From assembly GCA_019419525.1 (NCBI GenBank), contig DXZU01000022.1, forward strand, positions 1 through 64,000: a stretch of 64,000 nucleotides of DNA, in the 5' to 3' direction. A model generated the notes under the pieces. It was not told the origin of the DNA, ran no database searches, and saw only the letters and a program-made list of their open reading frames with translations. Made by a program: the position numbers and the translations under genes. The stretch comes from Collinsella sp. Its GTDB lineage: Bacteria > Actinomycetota > Coriobacteriia > Coriobacteriales > Coriobacteriaceae. Shown here in pieces: positions 41,680 through 51,048 of this stretch. Positions within the stretch are counted from its first letter, which is position 1. Each line of letters begins with the position of its first letter.

Positions 41680-41709
41680 TGCCACGTTGGCATCAATACA
41701 GGAGGGCTC

Positions 41710-42426
41710 ATGCCGGGCTTGGGAACAATCATCAACGTTGCGCTTTTAGTTGCGGGCGGTCTTTTGGGATTAGCGGGCGGCCGCTTCATTACACCGCGCA
41801 TCCAAGACACGCTCATGAAAGCATCGGGGCTGTGCGTCCTGTTTATCGGCCTGGGCGGCACCATGCAAAAGATGCTCATCATCGATGGAAAGGCGCTAGC
41901 GACCACCGGTACCACCATGCTCATCGTCTCATTTGCGCTCGGTTCGCTCATCGGCGAGGCCATCAACTTGGAGGCCGCCATCGAGAACCTTGGCGAATGG
42001 CTCAAGCGCAAGACTGGCAGTGAGGGCGATAACGAGTTCACCAACGCTTTTGTCTCGACTTCACTCACCGTGTGCATCGGCGCCATGGCCATTGTGGGAT
42101 CGATCCAGGACGGCCTGCTCGGCGACTGGTCAACGCTTGCCCTCAAGGGCGCACTGGACTGCATCATCGTCTGCACCATGACGGCCTCGCTTGGCCGCGG
42201 CTGCATCTTCTCCGCCCTGCCCGTCGCCGTGTTCCAGGGGACGATCACGTTGTTTGCCGGCGCGCTCTCCCCCATCATGACCACAGCAGCCCTCAACAGC
42301 CTTTCGCTCGTAGGCTCCATGCTCATCTTCTGCGTCGGCGTCAACCTCATCCGTCCTCAGACCTTCCGCACGGCCAATATGCTTCCCTCCGTCGTCATCG
42401 CCGTCATATACGCCCTCCTGTTCTAA
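41710..42426 (+). CDS. DUF554 membrane protein (YqgA-like)
   Basis: A 238-residue integral membrane protein with about seven hydrophobic helices of the DUF554 family: N-terminal GLGTIINVALLVAGGLLGL, GLGGTMQ, and FVSTSLTVCIGAMAIVGSIQDGL. The family is probably a transporter or channel-like protein, with no established substrate. AGGAGGG lies just before the ATG at 41710; an upstream in-frame ATG at 41641 is rejected. Stands between the surface cluster and the TerB-BrxD-helicase trio and looks independent of both. Confidence 0.9.
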   Translation: MPGLGTIINVALLVAGGLLGLAGGRFITPRIQDTLMKASGLCVLFIGLGGTMQKMLIIDGKALATTGTTMLIVSFALGSLIGEAINLEAAIENLGEWLKRKTGSEGDNEFTNAFVSTSLTVCIGAMAIVGSIQDGLLGDWSTLALKGALDCIIVCTMTASLGRGCIFSALPVAVFQGTITLFAGALSPIMTTAALNSLSLVGSMLIFCVGVNLIRPQTFRTANMLPSVVIAVIYALLF

Positions 42427-42471
42427 ATCTATCAACGCAGCGGTATCTCGAACATCTGTTTGATGCTGTGC

Positions 42472-42477
42472 TATGAT
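42472..42477 (+). promoter_or_regulatory. Candidate extended -10 for the TerB-BrxD-helicase operon
   Basis: TGCTATGAT lies about 40 nt before the GTG start of the TerB_N gene. The -35 is weak. It marks the trio as its own transcription unit, separate from the DUF554 gene. Confidence 0.45.
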
Positions 42478-42513
42478 ATGAGGTCACCGTAGCTGCGTTC
42501 GAGAGGAGGAGCG

Positions 42514-44274
42514 GTGGCCGACCAGGACATCAAGATGCTCATCGAGCGCATTATGGCCGAGGCCCGAACCCATCAGTCCGCCCGCTTCTCAAACGAAACC
42601 TACGCAGACGAGCCGATTCTCAAAACCGGCCGACAGATGCAGAATTTCCTTCCCGACCAGTACCGCAAAATGCGTGAGATATCGCGTTGGCAAGAAGACC
42701 CCAAGGGCGGCGCGGGGCGTTGGCTTTCGGAAGCCGAGCTTTTTTACCGCCAGGGCCTGCTGATGGCCGACTTTGAGGACGACTGTCCCTGCAACGGCAC
42801 CTTTAAGTCGTACTTTCCCACCTACAACGCCATGAGCGACCGGCAACTGCGCGGCTACTTTACCTGGCGTGCCCAAGTGCGCCGCGGAACCGTCGAGGAA
42901 ACGTCTACGTCCTTTGCCTTTCTGTATCTCTATGAGCTGATCTGCGGCATTGGCGTAGATAATCCACTCGATGGTTTTAACAAGATCAAGGCTTTTTGGG
43001 ATGTCTATCGCGCCTTCGAGCCCGGCATCGACCGGTTTGCGCGCGTGTGGCTGCAAGATTACGCCGTGTTCCACGGGCTCGACCCCAAGCTGCTTCGCGA
43101 CTCTAAAACCGTCATGTTCGATAACGCCCTTATCGAACTGCGGCGCGCGGCACGAGACCTTGTACCAGCACCGACGCCGTCGGACCCGGCACCCAAGCGT
43201 CGCAAAACCTCCGAGCCCACGCTCCCCCTTCCGCCCGATGAGGTGCGCGAGGAGCGACTCATGGCCGCCATCAACGCCCTCTCCACGTACAACCTAAGTA
43301 GCTCGCGGCTCGACCGCAGCCACCACCGCGATCTGCGCCACGTGGCGTGCGCCGTGTATGTCCGCATGGCGCGCTACTATGACACGCACCGAAAGACCGG
43401 CATCGTGGCAAGTTTATTTGGGGAGGAGACGGCAATGCCCTACACCATGTTTGCCTCGGCCGTATTCTTTGCGCCCGAGCGCCACGAGGACTGCGAATAC
43501 CGTCTGGACCCCATCCATATCTACCGTTGCCAAAACGGTTTTTGGGAATGCATGCGGATTCACGGCAGCAGACAAAAGAGCAGCAAACTTGGCGAGATGA
43601 TGCGCGCCTGCGACCAACGCCTGCGCCTGGCCCTGGACCCTGCCCATCCCCTGAAGGAAGAAAAGGTCCCCAAATATCTGGCCAAGATTATCGATGACGA
43701 GATTGTGGCATGGCTTTCGTGGGACGCCGCACACCAGCCCGTCAAGATCGATATCGATTTGAGCCAGCTGGGGCACATTCGGAGCGCTGCCGCACAAACG
43801 CGCGAAGCGCTTTTGATCGACGAGGAACGCGAGGACGGCGCGTCCGCAGAAGCCGAGGCAGCGGACTCAGGGCAACCGGAAGCCGAGCCCGTAGCCGACG
43901 CGATGGTCGAGGCGGTCGCGGCGGCCGCAGGGCAGGACGAGTCCGACGAGCCGACCATATCCACCGAACAGTTTGGTGTCGTGGCACCGCTTCTCGCGCC
44001 GACGCCCGCGTTCGCAGCTGCTACGCCCGCTGACGCCACAAACGAACTCGCGCCCGCCGCAGACGCCTATCTTCGAGCACTACTCGAGCAAAATGCAGCG
44101 CAGACGGCATCGGCGGCGGCACAGTCGGGCAAGAGTGAGGATATGCTCGTCGATAGCATCAACGAGGCGCTCTTTGACCTGGTGGGTGACACCGTAATTG
44201 AATTTGGCGCGGCAGGACCGCACATTATCGAGGACTACAAAGCAGACGTGAGAGGATACCTAGACCATGAGTGA
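42514..44274 (+). CDS. TerB_N/TerB_C domain protein
   Basis: 586 residues. The N-terminal region (about 45-210) matches TerB_N: LSEAELFYRQGLLM, FPTYNAMSDRQLRGYFTWRAQVRRG. A middle helical part (about 240-440) follows, then an Ala/Glu/Pro-rich linker (about 430-540) and a C-terminal segment, LVDSINEALFDLVGDTVIEF...DYKADVRGYL, that resembles TerB_C. Proteins of this type occur in predicted DNA-processing or phage-response loci next to BrxD-like ATPases and SF2 helicases. GTG start with AGGAGGAG upstream; the stop overlaps the ATPase start by 8 bp. The role as a membrane- or metal-sensing adaptor is inference from literature on Ter domains. Confidence 0.82.
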   Translation: MADQDIKMLIERIMAEARTHQSARFSNETYADEPILKTGRQMQNFLPDQYRKMREISRWQEDPKGGAGRWLSEAELFYRQGLLMADFEDDCPCNGTFKSYFPTYNAMSDRQLRGYFTWRAQVRRGTVEETSTSFAFLYLYELICGIGVDNPLDGFNKIKAFWDVYRAFEPGIDRFARVWLQDYAVFHGLDPKLLRDSKTVMFDNALIELRRAARDLVPAPTPSDPAPKRRKTSEPTLPLPPDEVREERLMAAINALSTYNLSSSRLDRSHHRDLRHVACAVYVRMARYYDTHRKTGIVASLFGEETAMPYTMFASAVFFAPERHEDCEYRLDPIHIYRCQNGFWECMRIHGSRQKSSKLGEMMRACDQRLRLALDPAHPLKEEKVPKYLAKIIDDEIVAWLSWDAAHQPVKIDIDLSQLGHIRSAAAQTREALLIDEEREDGASAEAEAADSGQPEAEPVADAMVEAVAAAAGQDESDEPTISTEQFGVVAPLLAPTPAFAAATPADATNELAPAADAYLRALLEQNAAQTASAAAQSGKSEDMLVDSINEALFDLVGDTVIEFGAAGPHIIEDYKADVRGYLDHE

Positions 44275-45562
44275 TACCGCATCCGCAGCGCCTCGCGTAC
44301 CCAAACGCGTCGCCGCCGTCATTCTCAACTCGCTCAAGGGCGGCGTGGTCCCGCGCATCGGTCTTCCCTACATCACCGTAGGGCGCGAGGTCGAGATCCG
44401 CGCCCTACTCACCGACCTGAGCCTCATCGCCGACGGTGGCGCGAGCTTCCGCTTTCTAGTCGGTCGTTACGGCGCCGGCAAGAGCTTTTTGCTCCAGACC
44501 ATCCGCACGCACGCCATGGGTGAGGGATTCGTCGTGGCCGATGCCGACCTGTCCCCCGAGCGCCGCCTGCAGGGCGGCCAGGGACAGGGCCTTGCCACCT
44601 ACCGCGAGCTCATCCGCAACATATCGACTAAAACGCGCCCCGAGGGCGGTGCACTTAACCTTATCCTAGATCGCTGGGTCGCCTCGTGTACCGATGCCGA
44701 CGAGCCTGCCGTCAATGCCCAACTGGCCCCGCTCGAGGAAATGGTCCACGGCTTCGACTTCGCCCGCATGCTCCGCCGCTACCGCGCGGCCGTATCCGAA
44801 GGCGACGAAGAAGCTATGAGCCGCGTGACCAAATGGATTCGTGGCGAGTACCGCACCAAGAGTGAGGCACGAGCCGAGCTGGGCTCCTCGACCATCATCA
44901 GCGATGACGACTGGTACGACTACGTTAAGCTCATTGCGCGCTTTTTGGTCTGCAGCGGCTACAAGGGCATGCTGGTGCTCATCGACGAGCTCGTGAATCT
45001 GTATAAGATTCCCAACGCCATCACGCGCCAGTACAACTACGAGAAAATCCTAACGATGTACAACGACACGCTCCAGGGCAAGGCGCAGTACCTGGGCATG
45101 ATCATGGGTGGCACGCCAACCTCCATCGAAGACCGCCGCCGCGGCGTGTTCTCCTACGAGGCCCTGCGCAGCCGACTCGCTCAGGGCCGCTTTGCGCGCG
45201 AAGACCTTAAGGACATGCTCGCGCCCATCATCCGCCTGCAGCCACTCACCTATGAGGAGTTGCTGGTGCTCATCGAAAAACTGATGCAAATCCATGCCGG
45301 TTACTTTGGCTGGACGCCCACGCTTACCGAGAACGACTTGGTGGACTTCCTCAAGATTGAGTTTGGCCGCGTGGGAGCCGATACGCACTTGACGCCGCGT
45401 GAGGTCATCCGCGACTTTATCGAGCTACTCGATATCCTGTGTCAGAACCCCGACGCCAACGTGGCAGAGCTGCTGCAAAGCGTCGGCGGCGACACCCTCG
45501 CGCCGGCCAGCGAGTCGTCCTCATCATCCGACGAGCGCAACTTCGCCGAATTCACCATCTAA
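44267..45562 (+). CDS. BrxD-like P-loop ATPase
   Basis: 431 residues, AAA-like ATPase of the BrxC/BrxD (DUF2791) kind. The N-terminus VILNSLKGGVVPRIGLPYI matches the family start; Walker A is GRYGAGKS (66-73) and Walker B is GMLVLIDEL (234-242). A sensor-like GGTPTS region and a helical C-terminus follow. In type 2 BREX, BrxD pairs with the BrxHI helicase; here the same pair exists without pglX, pglZ or pglW. Translation is coupled to the TerB gene (8-bp overlap). The protein probably remodels nucleic acid or loads the helicase; that is inference. Confidence 0.85.
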   Translation: MSDTASAAPRVPKRVAAVILNSLKGGVVPRIGLPYITVGREVEIRALLTDLSLIADGGASFRFLVGRYGAGKSFLLQTIRTHAMGEGFVVADADLSPERRLQGGQGQGLATYRELIRNISTKTRPEGGALNLILDRWVASCTDADEPAVNAQLAPLEEMVHGFDFARMLRRYRAAVSEGDEEAMSRVTKWIRGEYRTKSEARAELGSSTIISDDDWYDYVKLIARFLVCSGYKGMLVLIDELVNLYKIPNAITRQYNYEKILTMYNDTLQGKAQYLGMIMGGTPTSIEDRRRGVFSYEALRSRLAQGRFAREDLKDMLAPIIRLQPLTYEELLVLIEKLMQIHAGYFGWTPTLTENDLVDFLKIEFGRVGADTHLTPREVIRDFIELLDILCQNPDANVAELLQSVGGDTLAPASESSSSSDERNFAEFTI

Positions 45563-45599
45563 CCTGCCAATAAGGAACAGGTTTATTTTGGCAGGTTTT
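45561..45599 (+). terminator. Hairpin between the BrxD-like and helicase genes
   Basis: AACCTGCCAA pairs with TTGGCAGGTT and is followed by TTAT, right at the brxD stop. It is a weak terminator or attenuator, so helicase levels may be lower than those of the upstream genes, or the helicase has its own promoter in the following 80 bp. Confidence 0.55.
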
Positions 45600-45678
45600 A
45601 TCTGGGCAAACGTTGAGACGGCAATGCAGCAAACCATTGCCAGCCGCGTTGAGAGGTTCGTATTTGAGAGGAGGCCCC

Positions 45679-48126
45679 GTGAACGCCTTTGACCGATATG
45701 CTCCGTTTATCCAAGACTTCATCTACTCCCACGATTGGGAGAGCTTACGCTCTATCCAGGTTGCGGCAGCAGATGCTATCTTTAACACGCAAGATAATGT
45801 GCTCTTGACGGCATCCACGGCATCCGGCAAAACCGAGGCAGCCTTCTTTCCCATCCTGACCGAGTTTTGGGAGAATCCGCCCGCGAGTGTGGGCGCCCTC
45901 TACATCGGCCCCCTCAAAGCGCTCATCAATGATCAGTTCGTCCGCCTCAACGACCTCTGCGAAGAGGCCGATATCCCTGTCTGGCACTGGCATGGCGATG
46001 TCTCGCAGTTGCACAAGGCTAAGCTCATCAAAAAACCGAGCGGCATCTTGCAGATTACGCCCGAGTCACTCGAGGCGCTCCTGATCCATAAGCACATGGC
46101 GATCCCGCGCATGTTTTGCGACCTGCGCTATGTGGTCATCGATGAGGTCCACTCGCTCATGCGCGGCGACCGTGGCGGGCAAACGCTCTGCCTTATCGAG
46201 CGACTCTCGCGCATGGCCGGCGTGCAGCCTCGCCGCATTGGCCTTTCGGCTACCATCGGCGACCCCGAGCGCACGGGCGCTTTTCTCTCACAGGGAACGG
46301 GACGCGACTGCGTTATCCCCCGCTTTGAAGAACCGCGCCGCGTGTGGCGCATCTCCATGGAGCACTTCTACAACTCGGGCCCCCAGGCACAGCAGCGGGG
46401 ATTCATGGGCACAGGTCCTCAAGAGGCCGAAGTACTTGCGTGCGAGCGCATCGAGGCGGCGGCATCCGCGGCACTACCCGCCGGCGCCCAAGACATGCGT
46501 CACAGCGGACAGTTCACACAAGAGGAGCGCCGTCAACGTCGCGAGCAGGCGCGGGGCAAGGCCGCTCCCAAAGACCGTCGCACTTCCTCGGCCCCCGAGG
46601 GCGAAGTCGACATTCCCCGAGCGGCCGAACAGGCGCCCCTCAACCCCACCGACACAGCGCCAGACAACGCCGACCCCGGCATGGGCTATATCTTCGAACA
46701 CACCCGCGGCCGCAAGTGCCTGGTCTTTGCCAACTCGCGCGAGGAGGCAGAGGCCGTATGCTCCATGCTGCGTAGCTACTGCGAGAGTCGGCACGAGCCC
46801 GACCGCTTTCTCATCCACCACGGCAATCTTTCGGCATCGCTGCGCGAGACGGCAGAAGAGCTCATGCGCGACGAGGAACAGGCACAGACGACCGTCACCA
46901 CCTCTACGCTGGAGCTCGGCATCGATATCGGCCGTCTGGAGCGTGCGTTTCAGATCGATGCGCCGTTTACCGTCAGCTCCTTTTTGCAGCGAATGGGGCG
47001 CACAGGCCGTCGCGACCTTCCGCCCGAGATGTGGTTTGTCATGCGCGAGGAAGAGCCCGAGCCGCGCACGATGATGCCCGAGACCATTCCGTGGAAGCTC
47101 CTGCAGGGCATTGCGCTCGTACAACTCTATCGCGAGGAAAAGTGGGTCGAGCCGCCCGAGCTCGATCGACTCCCCTACAGCCTGCTCTATCACCAGACTA
47201 TGTCGACCCTCGCCAGCACCGGCGAGCTCACGCCGGCCGAACTTGCCCAGCGCGTGCTCACGCTCAGCTATTTCCACCGCGTCTCGGCCGATGACTATCG
47301 CGTACTGCTGCGCCACCTCATCAAGATCGACCACATCCAGGTCACCGAGGGCGGTGGGCTCATCGTGGGTCTCGCGGGCGAGCGCATCATCAACAACTTT
47401 AAGTTCTACGCCGTGTTCCAGGAAAATGAGGAGTTTACCGTTCGCAGTGAATCGGCCGAGCTGGGCACGATCGTCAATCCCCCACCGCCCGGTGAGCGCA
47501 TCGCTATCGCCGGACACTGCTGGATTGTCGAGGAAGTTGACTGGAAGCGTCATACCGTCTTTGCCACGCAGGTCAAGGGCCGTGTGCCGGCCTACTTTGG
47601 CGACTGCCCCGGCGACATCAATACGCACGTACTCGAGCGCATGCGCAAGGCGCTCAACGAGCACGCGACATATCCGTACCTTATGGGTAACGCACGGGCC
47701 CGTTTAGCGCAGGCTCGTCATACGGCCGAGATTTCGGGTGCGGGAGCTAAACCGCTCATTAACCTGGGCGGCGACACCTGGGTGCTCTTCCCCTGGCTGG
47801 GCAGCTACGCCTTTTTGGCGCTCGAGCGCATGCTCAAGATTAAATGTGCCGCGGAGCTGGGCCTTCGCGGGCTCGATCCGTCGCGCCCGTACTTTATGCA
47901 GTTTAAGATGAAGGCCGACGAGGAGACGTTCTTTGAGGTACTCGCCGCCGAGGCCGAAAAGGACTTCGATCCCATCGAGCTCGTCTATCCTGGCGAGGTG
48001 CCTTACTTTGACCGCTACGACGAGTTTGTTCCCGAAGAGCTCGTGCGCAAGGGCTTTGCTGAAGGCGTGCTCGACATCGAAGACATGAAGCAGCGCGTTC
48101 TCGGCTGGCGCCTGGCCAAGAAATAG
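45679..48126 (+). CDS. BrxHI/Lhr-like DEVH superfamily 2 helicase
   Basis: About 815 residues. Helicase motifs: TASGKT (47-52), IGPLKAL, ITPESLEALL, DEVH (155-158), LSATIGD, then in the second RecA-like domain VFANSREEAEAV, TSTLELGIDIG and FLQRMGRTGRR. A long charged insert (about 265-330) lies between the two halves. C-terminal winged-helix and Lhr-like domains follow. The GTG at 45679 with AGGAGG upstream is preferred to the ATG at 45613. It belongs with the TerB and BrxD-like genes and should unwind or translocate on DNA with them. Lhr proper is longer and acts in repair; the BrxHI match rests on gene context. Confidence 0.85.
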   Translation: MNAFDRYAPFIQDFIYSHDWESLRSIQVAAADAIFNTQDNVLLTASTASGKTEAAFFPILTEFWENPPASVGALYIGPLKALINDQFVRLNDLCEEADIPVWHWHGDVSQLHKAKLIKKPSGILQITPESLEALLIHKHMAIPRMFCDLRYVVIDEVHSLMRGDRGGQTLCLIERLSRMAGVQPRRIGLSATIGDPERTGAFLSQGTGRDCVIPRFEEPRRVWRISMEHFYNSGPQAQQRGFMGTGPQEAEVLACERIEAAASAALPAGAQDMRHSGQFTQEERRQRREQARGKAAPKDRRTSSAPEGEVDIPRAAEQAPLNPTDTAPDNADPGMGYIFEHTRGRKCLVFANSREEAEAVCSMLRSYCESRHEPDRFLIHHGNLSASLRETAEELMRDEEQAQTTVTTSTLELGIDIGRLERAFQIDAPFTVSSFLQRMGRTGRRDLPPEMWFVMREEEPEPRTMMPETIPWKLLQGIALVQLYREEKWVEPPELDRLPYSLLYHQTMSTLASTGELTPAELAQRVLTLSYFHRVSADDYRVLLRHLIKIDHIQVTEGGGLIVGLAGERIINNFKFYAVFQENEEFTVRSESAELGTIVNPPPPGERIAIAGHCWIVEEVDWKRHTVFATQVKGRVPAYFGDCPGDINTHVLERMRKALNEHATYPYLMGNARARLAQARHTAEISGAGAKPLINLGGDTWVLFPWLGSYAFLALERMLKIKCAAELGLRGLDPSRPYFMQFKMKADEETFFEVLAAEAEKDFDPIELVYPGEVPYFDRYDEFVPEELVRKGFAEGVLDIEDMKQRVLGWRLAKK

Positions 48127-48170
48127 CTAAAAGAGCCCCGTCACAAACAGACTGGTCGCAGGAAGATGTG

Positions 48171-49046
48171 CTAGTCGTGGAGGGCAGCGCCAAGGAAGTC
48201 GACGTCAAAAGGCACGGCTTCGGCAAAGGCGTAGTCGCCGTCGCTGGCGATGAGCAGGTAGTTTTCCTCGCCGCCGAACTCCGTATCGCCACATGGGACC
48301 ACCCAGGCGTGGACGAATACCTCGAGTGCCGTGGCAGCGCAGTCGCGAAGGAACGTCACATCGCTCCCCTCGTTTGCGCTCACGATATTGGCCACGTAGA
48401 TACCCCCGGGGTTCAGGCTGCCCCGCACCAGGCGCAGCGCCTCAACGGTCGCCAGCTCGCGCACGGGCTCGGCACCGCCAAAGCAATCGCTCACGACCAC
48501 GTCGTAGCGACGATGGCCCACGCTCGTCACACCCAGATACGAGCGAGCCTCAGCGGTAATCACCCGCAGGCGATCGCCCACCGCGTGCTCCAGTTCATCC
48601 AGATAGAACCAACGGCGCGCCAAGCGCGTAATCTCTCCGTCATACTCGATGACGTCCATGCACAAACTCTCGTGCGACATCAGCGCAAATTTGGGATAGG
48701 CAAACCCACCGCCGCCCAGCATAAGTATGCGGTCGACGCCGTGACCATAAACGTCGCGCATCACATCCTCGGCCTCAAATACGTCGTCAAACGCACGATA
48801 GTACGCAAAGACGGGCTCCGCCCAGCGCTCGCCAACGTAACTCGCGCTTTGGTAGACGCCGCCCTGCACGAGCACACGGACCTCGTCACCGCTCTCATCG
48901 TGCACGCGTTTCACACGCGCCAACCCATTGCGAGTTCGCGCAACCTGCAGACAGGCGGCACGAACAGCGACGGCGGCCGCACCAAGCGCCGCGGCTCCCA
49001 GAGCAACGCCGGCAACGACGCCGGCAGAAACACTCGGCTTGTTCAT
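48171..49046 (-). CDS. Spermidine-synthase-like methyltransferase-fold protein
   Basis: 291 residues. A hydrophobic Ala/Val-rich N-terminus (about 8-32) looks like a membrane anchor, followed by a spermidine-synthase-like Rossmann domain with ILMLGGGGFAYPK, the VIEYDGEI acidic residue that holds the cofactor ribose, and YDVVVSDCFGG. The usual GGGDG motif is altered, and no S-adenosylmethionine decarboxylase gene is near, so a true aminopropyl transfer is doubtful. It starts directly after the stop of the Elp3 gene and is probably co-transcribed with it. Confidence 0.72.
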   Translation of the reverse strand: MNKPSVSAGVVAGVALGAAALGAAAVAVRAACLQVARTRNGLARVKRVHDESGDEVRVLVQGGVYQSASYVGERWAEPVFAYYRAFDDVFEAEDVMRDVYGHGVDRILMLGGGGFAYPKFALMSHESLCMDVIEYDGEITRLARRWFYLDELEHAVGDRLRVITAEARSYLGVTSVGHRRYDVVVSDCFGGAEPVRELATVEALRLVRGSLNPGGIYVANIVSANEGSDVTFLRDCAATALEVFVHAWVVPCGDTEFGGEENYLLIASDGDYAFAEAVPFDVDFLGAALHD

Positions 49047-50951
49047 CTAGAGCTCCTTTTGCAGATAAAGGCCATGGTCATAAAATCCAAGATGGCGATA
49101 GTACTCGCGTGTGCCAATCGCGCTAATCACGTTGATACGCGCATAACCCGCATCCCGGGCAATCTCGCACGCACGCTCTACGAGCAAACGCCCCAACCCG
49201 TGATGCTGCGCCGCCTGGCCCTGGTCGCCCACGCGCGCCGCCATGCCATACACGTGCACCTCGCGAATCATCGCCTCGTCCGGCATCGTCGGCAACTCGT
49301 CCGCATGTGCGGCAACAAACGAATGGTCGGGCAGCGACAACCGCAAAAAGCCCGCGATCTTGCCCTGCGGCGTCACCCACTGCAAAAAGCGCTCACGCGT
49401 CACCGGCGTCTCGTAAGCGACCTCATCAAAAGACAGTTCATCCAGGTCGGCACCCGCCGTGCTGATCTCGCGATAGCGAATCTCGCGCACCGTCGCACCG
49501 TCACCCCGAGCAGCCAGGCGGTTCTCAACGAGCTGACGCAGGTTGGGCTTCTTGTTGCCCACCATGATATCGTCGGAGCTAAAGTCGCGGATCATGCGAC
49601 TGATGCGGCAGAATGCCGGCGTCACCACGATGTCATCGGCCAACACATCGAGCAGTTCTTCCTCGGTATAGGGGCGCCACTCGCCGCGCTCGTAGCAGCC
49701 CACCAGGCGCGAGCCCTCGATGAGCGCACACGGGTAGACTTTGACCTCGTCGGGCATAAAGGCCCCCTCGGTCATAAAGCGCTCGTAGTCGCGCTTGTCC
49801 CCCTCGGGTGTGGCGCCCAGCAAGTTGAGCATAAAATGCGCATGGATCTTAAAGCCAAACAGGCGCGCAAGCGAAAACGCCCGCTCAATCTGAGCCACCG
49901 AAATGCGACGCTCGTTGATATCGAGTAGATGCTGGTCAAGGCTTTGGATGCCCATCTGTATCTTGGTGCAGCCCAGACGGCGGATGAGCGTAAGCGCCTG
50001 CGGCGTTACGGTATCGGGGCGCGTCTCGATAACGAGTCCCACCACGCGATGCTTCGCCGTCTCGTTGATGCGCTGCTGACGCTCGAGCTCCTCCATCGTT
50101 GCCGCCTGCCACTCGGTGACCTCGCCCCACGGCGTACCGGGGCCGTACAGACGACGCACCGCGCGGTTATAGCCGCCCACGGCAGCATCCACACGCTCCT
50201 GCTCGTCGGCAACGCCGGCAGCGAGCTTGGCCTCGTCTGTCGCAATGCCGGCAGCCCGATAGCACTCGCGGCGCTCTGTTACCACCGGCGGCAGGGCATC
50301 GGCGGGAGCGTCATCGAGCAGGCGCCCCGCCTCGGCACGGCTGATGCCCGGACGCGCCAACATGGGGTTTGCCGCCACGCCGGCGACGGCATCGTCATTG
50401 AGCGCACGGAAAAGCTCGGACATAAACCACGTCTGATACCCTTGCGGATAGTCGCTCCAGGTGCCACCGAGCACGATAAGCTCAATCTTGTCGGTCGCAT
50501 GCCCCATCTGCGAAAGTGCGGTCAGGCGAGCGCTCACCTGCAAATACGGGTCAAAGCAGTTTTGCTCCGCACGGGCGCATGCCGGCTCGGCGTGCAGATA
50601 GCTCTTGGGCATGCGCAGGTCGTTGGGGCAAAACAGGCAATCGCCCGAACAGGGCCACGGCTTGGTAATGACGGTAATGGTCGCCACGCCCGAGGCCGTT
50701 CGGCGCGGCTTCATACGCAGCACCTGCAGCAGTCGACGTTCCAGCTCGGCATCGACATTCCACCCAGCCCAACGAGCCGGCTCCTCACGCTTCACCCGCT
50801 GGTAGAACGGCAGCAGACGGCGCTTGGCCAAATCGCGTTTGTCGGCACCCTCGCGGCGCGCCTCGGCATGTATCAACTTGACGAGCGCCTTGTCGTCCAC
50901 GGTCTCACCGCGACGCAGAGCCTCGAGTATGTTCAAAATAATCTGTTCCAT
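49047..50951 (-). CDS. Elp3-family radical SAM/GNAT tRNA-modifying enzyme
   Basis: 634 residues. A radical SAM domain with Cys101, Cys105 and Cys108 (CSGDCLFC) and the ETRPD and KIQMGIQSLD motifs is fused to a C-terminal GNAT acetyltransferase (about 480-634, with GLGRLLVERACEIA and YYRHLGFYDHG). This is the Elp3 architecture, which starts cm5-type modification at uridine 34 of certain tRNAs using acetyl-CoA. Elp3 is standard in archaea and eukaryotes but patchy in bacteria. No other Elongator subunits are seen; bacterial Elp3 acts alone. Downstream gene: spermidine-synthase-like protein. Confidence 0.9.
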   Translation of the reverse strand: MEQIILNILEALRRGETVDDKALVKLIHAEARREGADKRDLAKRRLLPFYQRVKREEPARWAGWNVDAELERRLLQVLRMKPRRTASGVATITVITKPWPCSGDCLFCPNDLRMPKSYLHAEPACARAEQNCFDPYLQVSARLTALSQMGHATDKIELIVLGGTWSDYPQGYQTWFMSELFRALNDDAVAGVAANPMLARPGISRAEAGRLLDDAPADALPPVVTERRECYRAAGIATDEAKLAAGVADEQERVDAAVGGYNRAVRRLYGPGTPWGEVTEWQAATMEELERQQRINETAKHRVVGLVIETRPDTVTPQALTLIRRLGCTKIQMGIQSLDQHLLDINERRISVAQIERAFSLARLFGFKIHAHFMLNLLGATPEGDKRDYERFMTEGAFMPDEVKVYPCALIEGSRLVGCYERGEWRPYTEEELLDVLADDIVVTPAFCRISRMIRDFSSDDIMVGNKKPNLRQLVENRLAARGDGATVREIRYREISTAGADLDELSFDEVAYETPVTRERFLQWVTPQGKIAGFLRLSLPDHSFVAAHADELPTMPDEAMIREVHVYGMAARVGDQGQAAQHHGLGRLLVERACEIARDAGYARINVISAIGTREYYRHLGFYDHGLYLQKEL

Positions 50952-50963
50952 GCCCCCATTGTA

Positions 50964-51002
50964 AAGGCAAAGGCGCCGGAGCCCGTCACGGCCCCGGCGC
51001 CT
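50964..51002 (-). terminator. Terminator downstream of the XRE-DUF4097 operon
   Basis: GGCGCCGG pairs with CCGGCGCC around a 14-nt loop; on the minus strand it is followed by TTTGCCTTT. It lies between the DUF4097 stop and the Elp3 start. Confidence 0.75.
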
Positions 51003-51048
51003 CCATCAAAGAGCATGCCTATATGCACCGATCTCCGAAAACCGCATG

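Noticed and set aside
42514..48126. A complete BREX system
   Set aside because: Only BrxD-like and BrxHI-like proteins are present; PglZ, PglX, PglW/Y and BrxA/B/C are absent on both sides, so the locus should not be called BREX.
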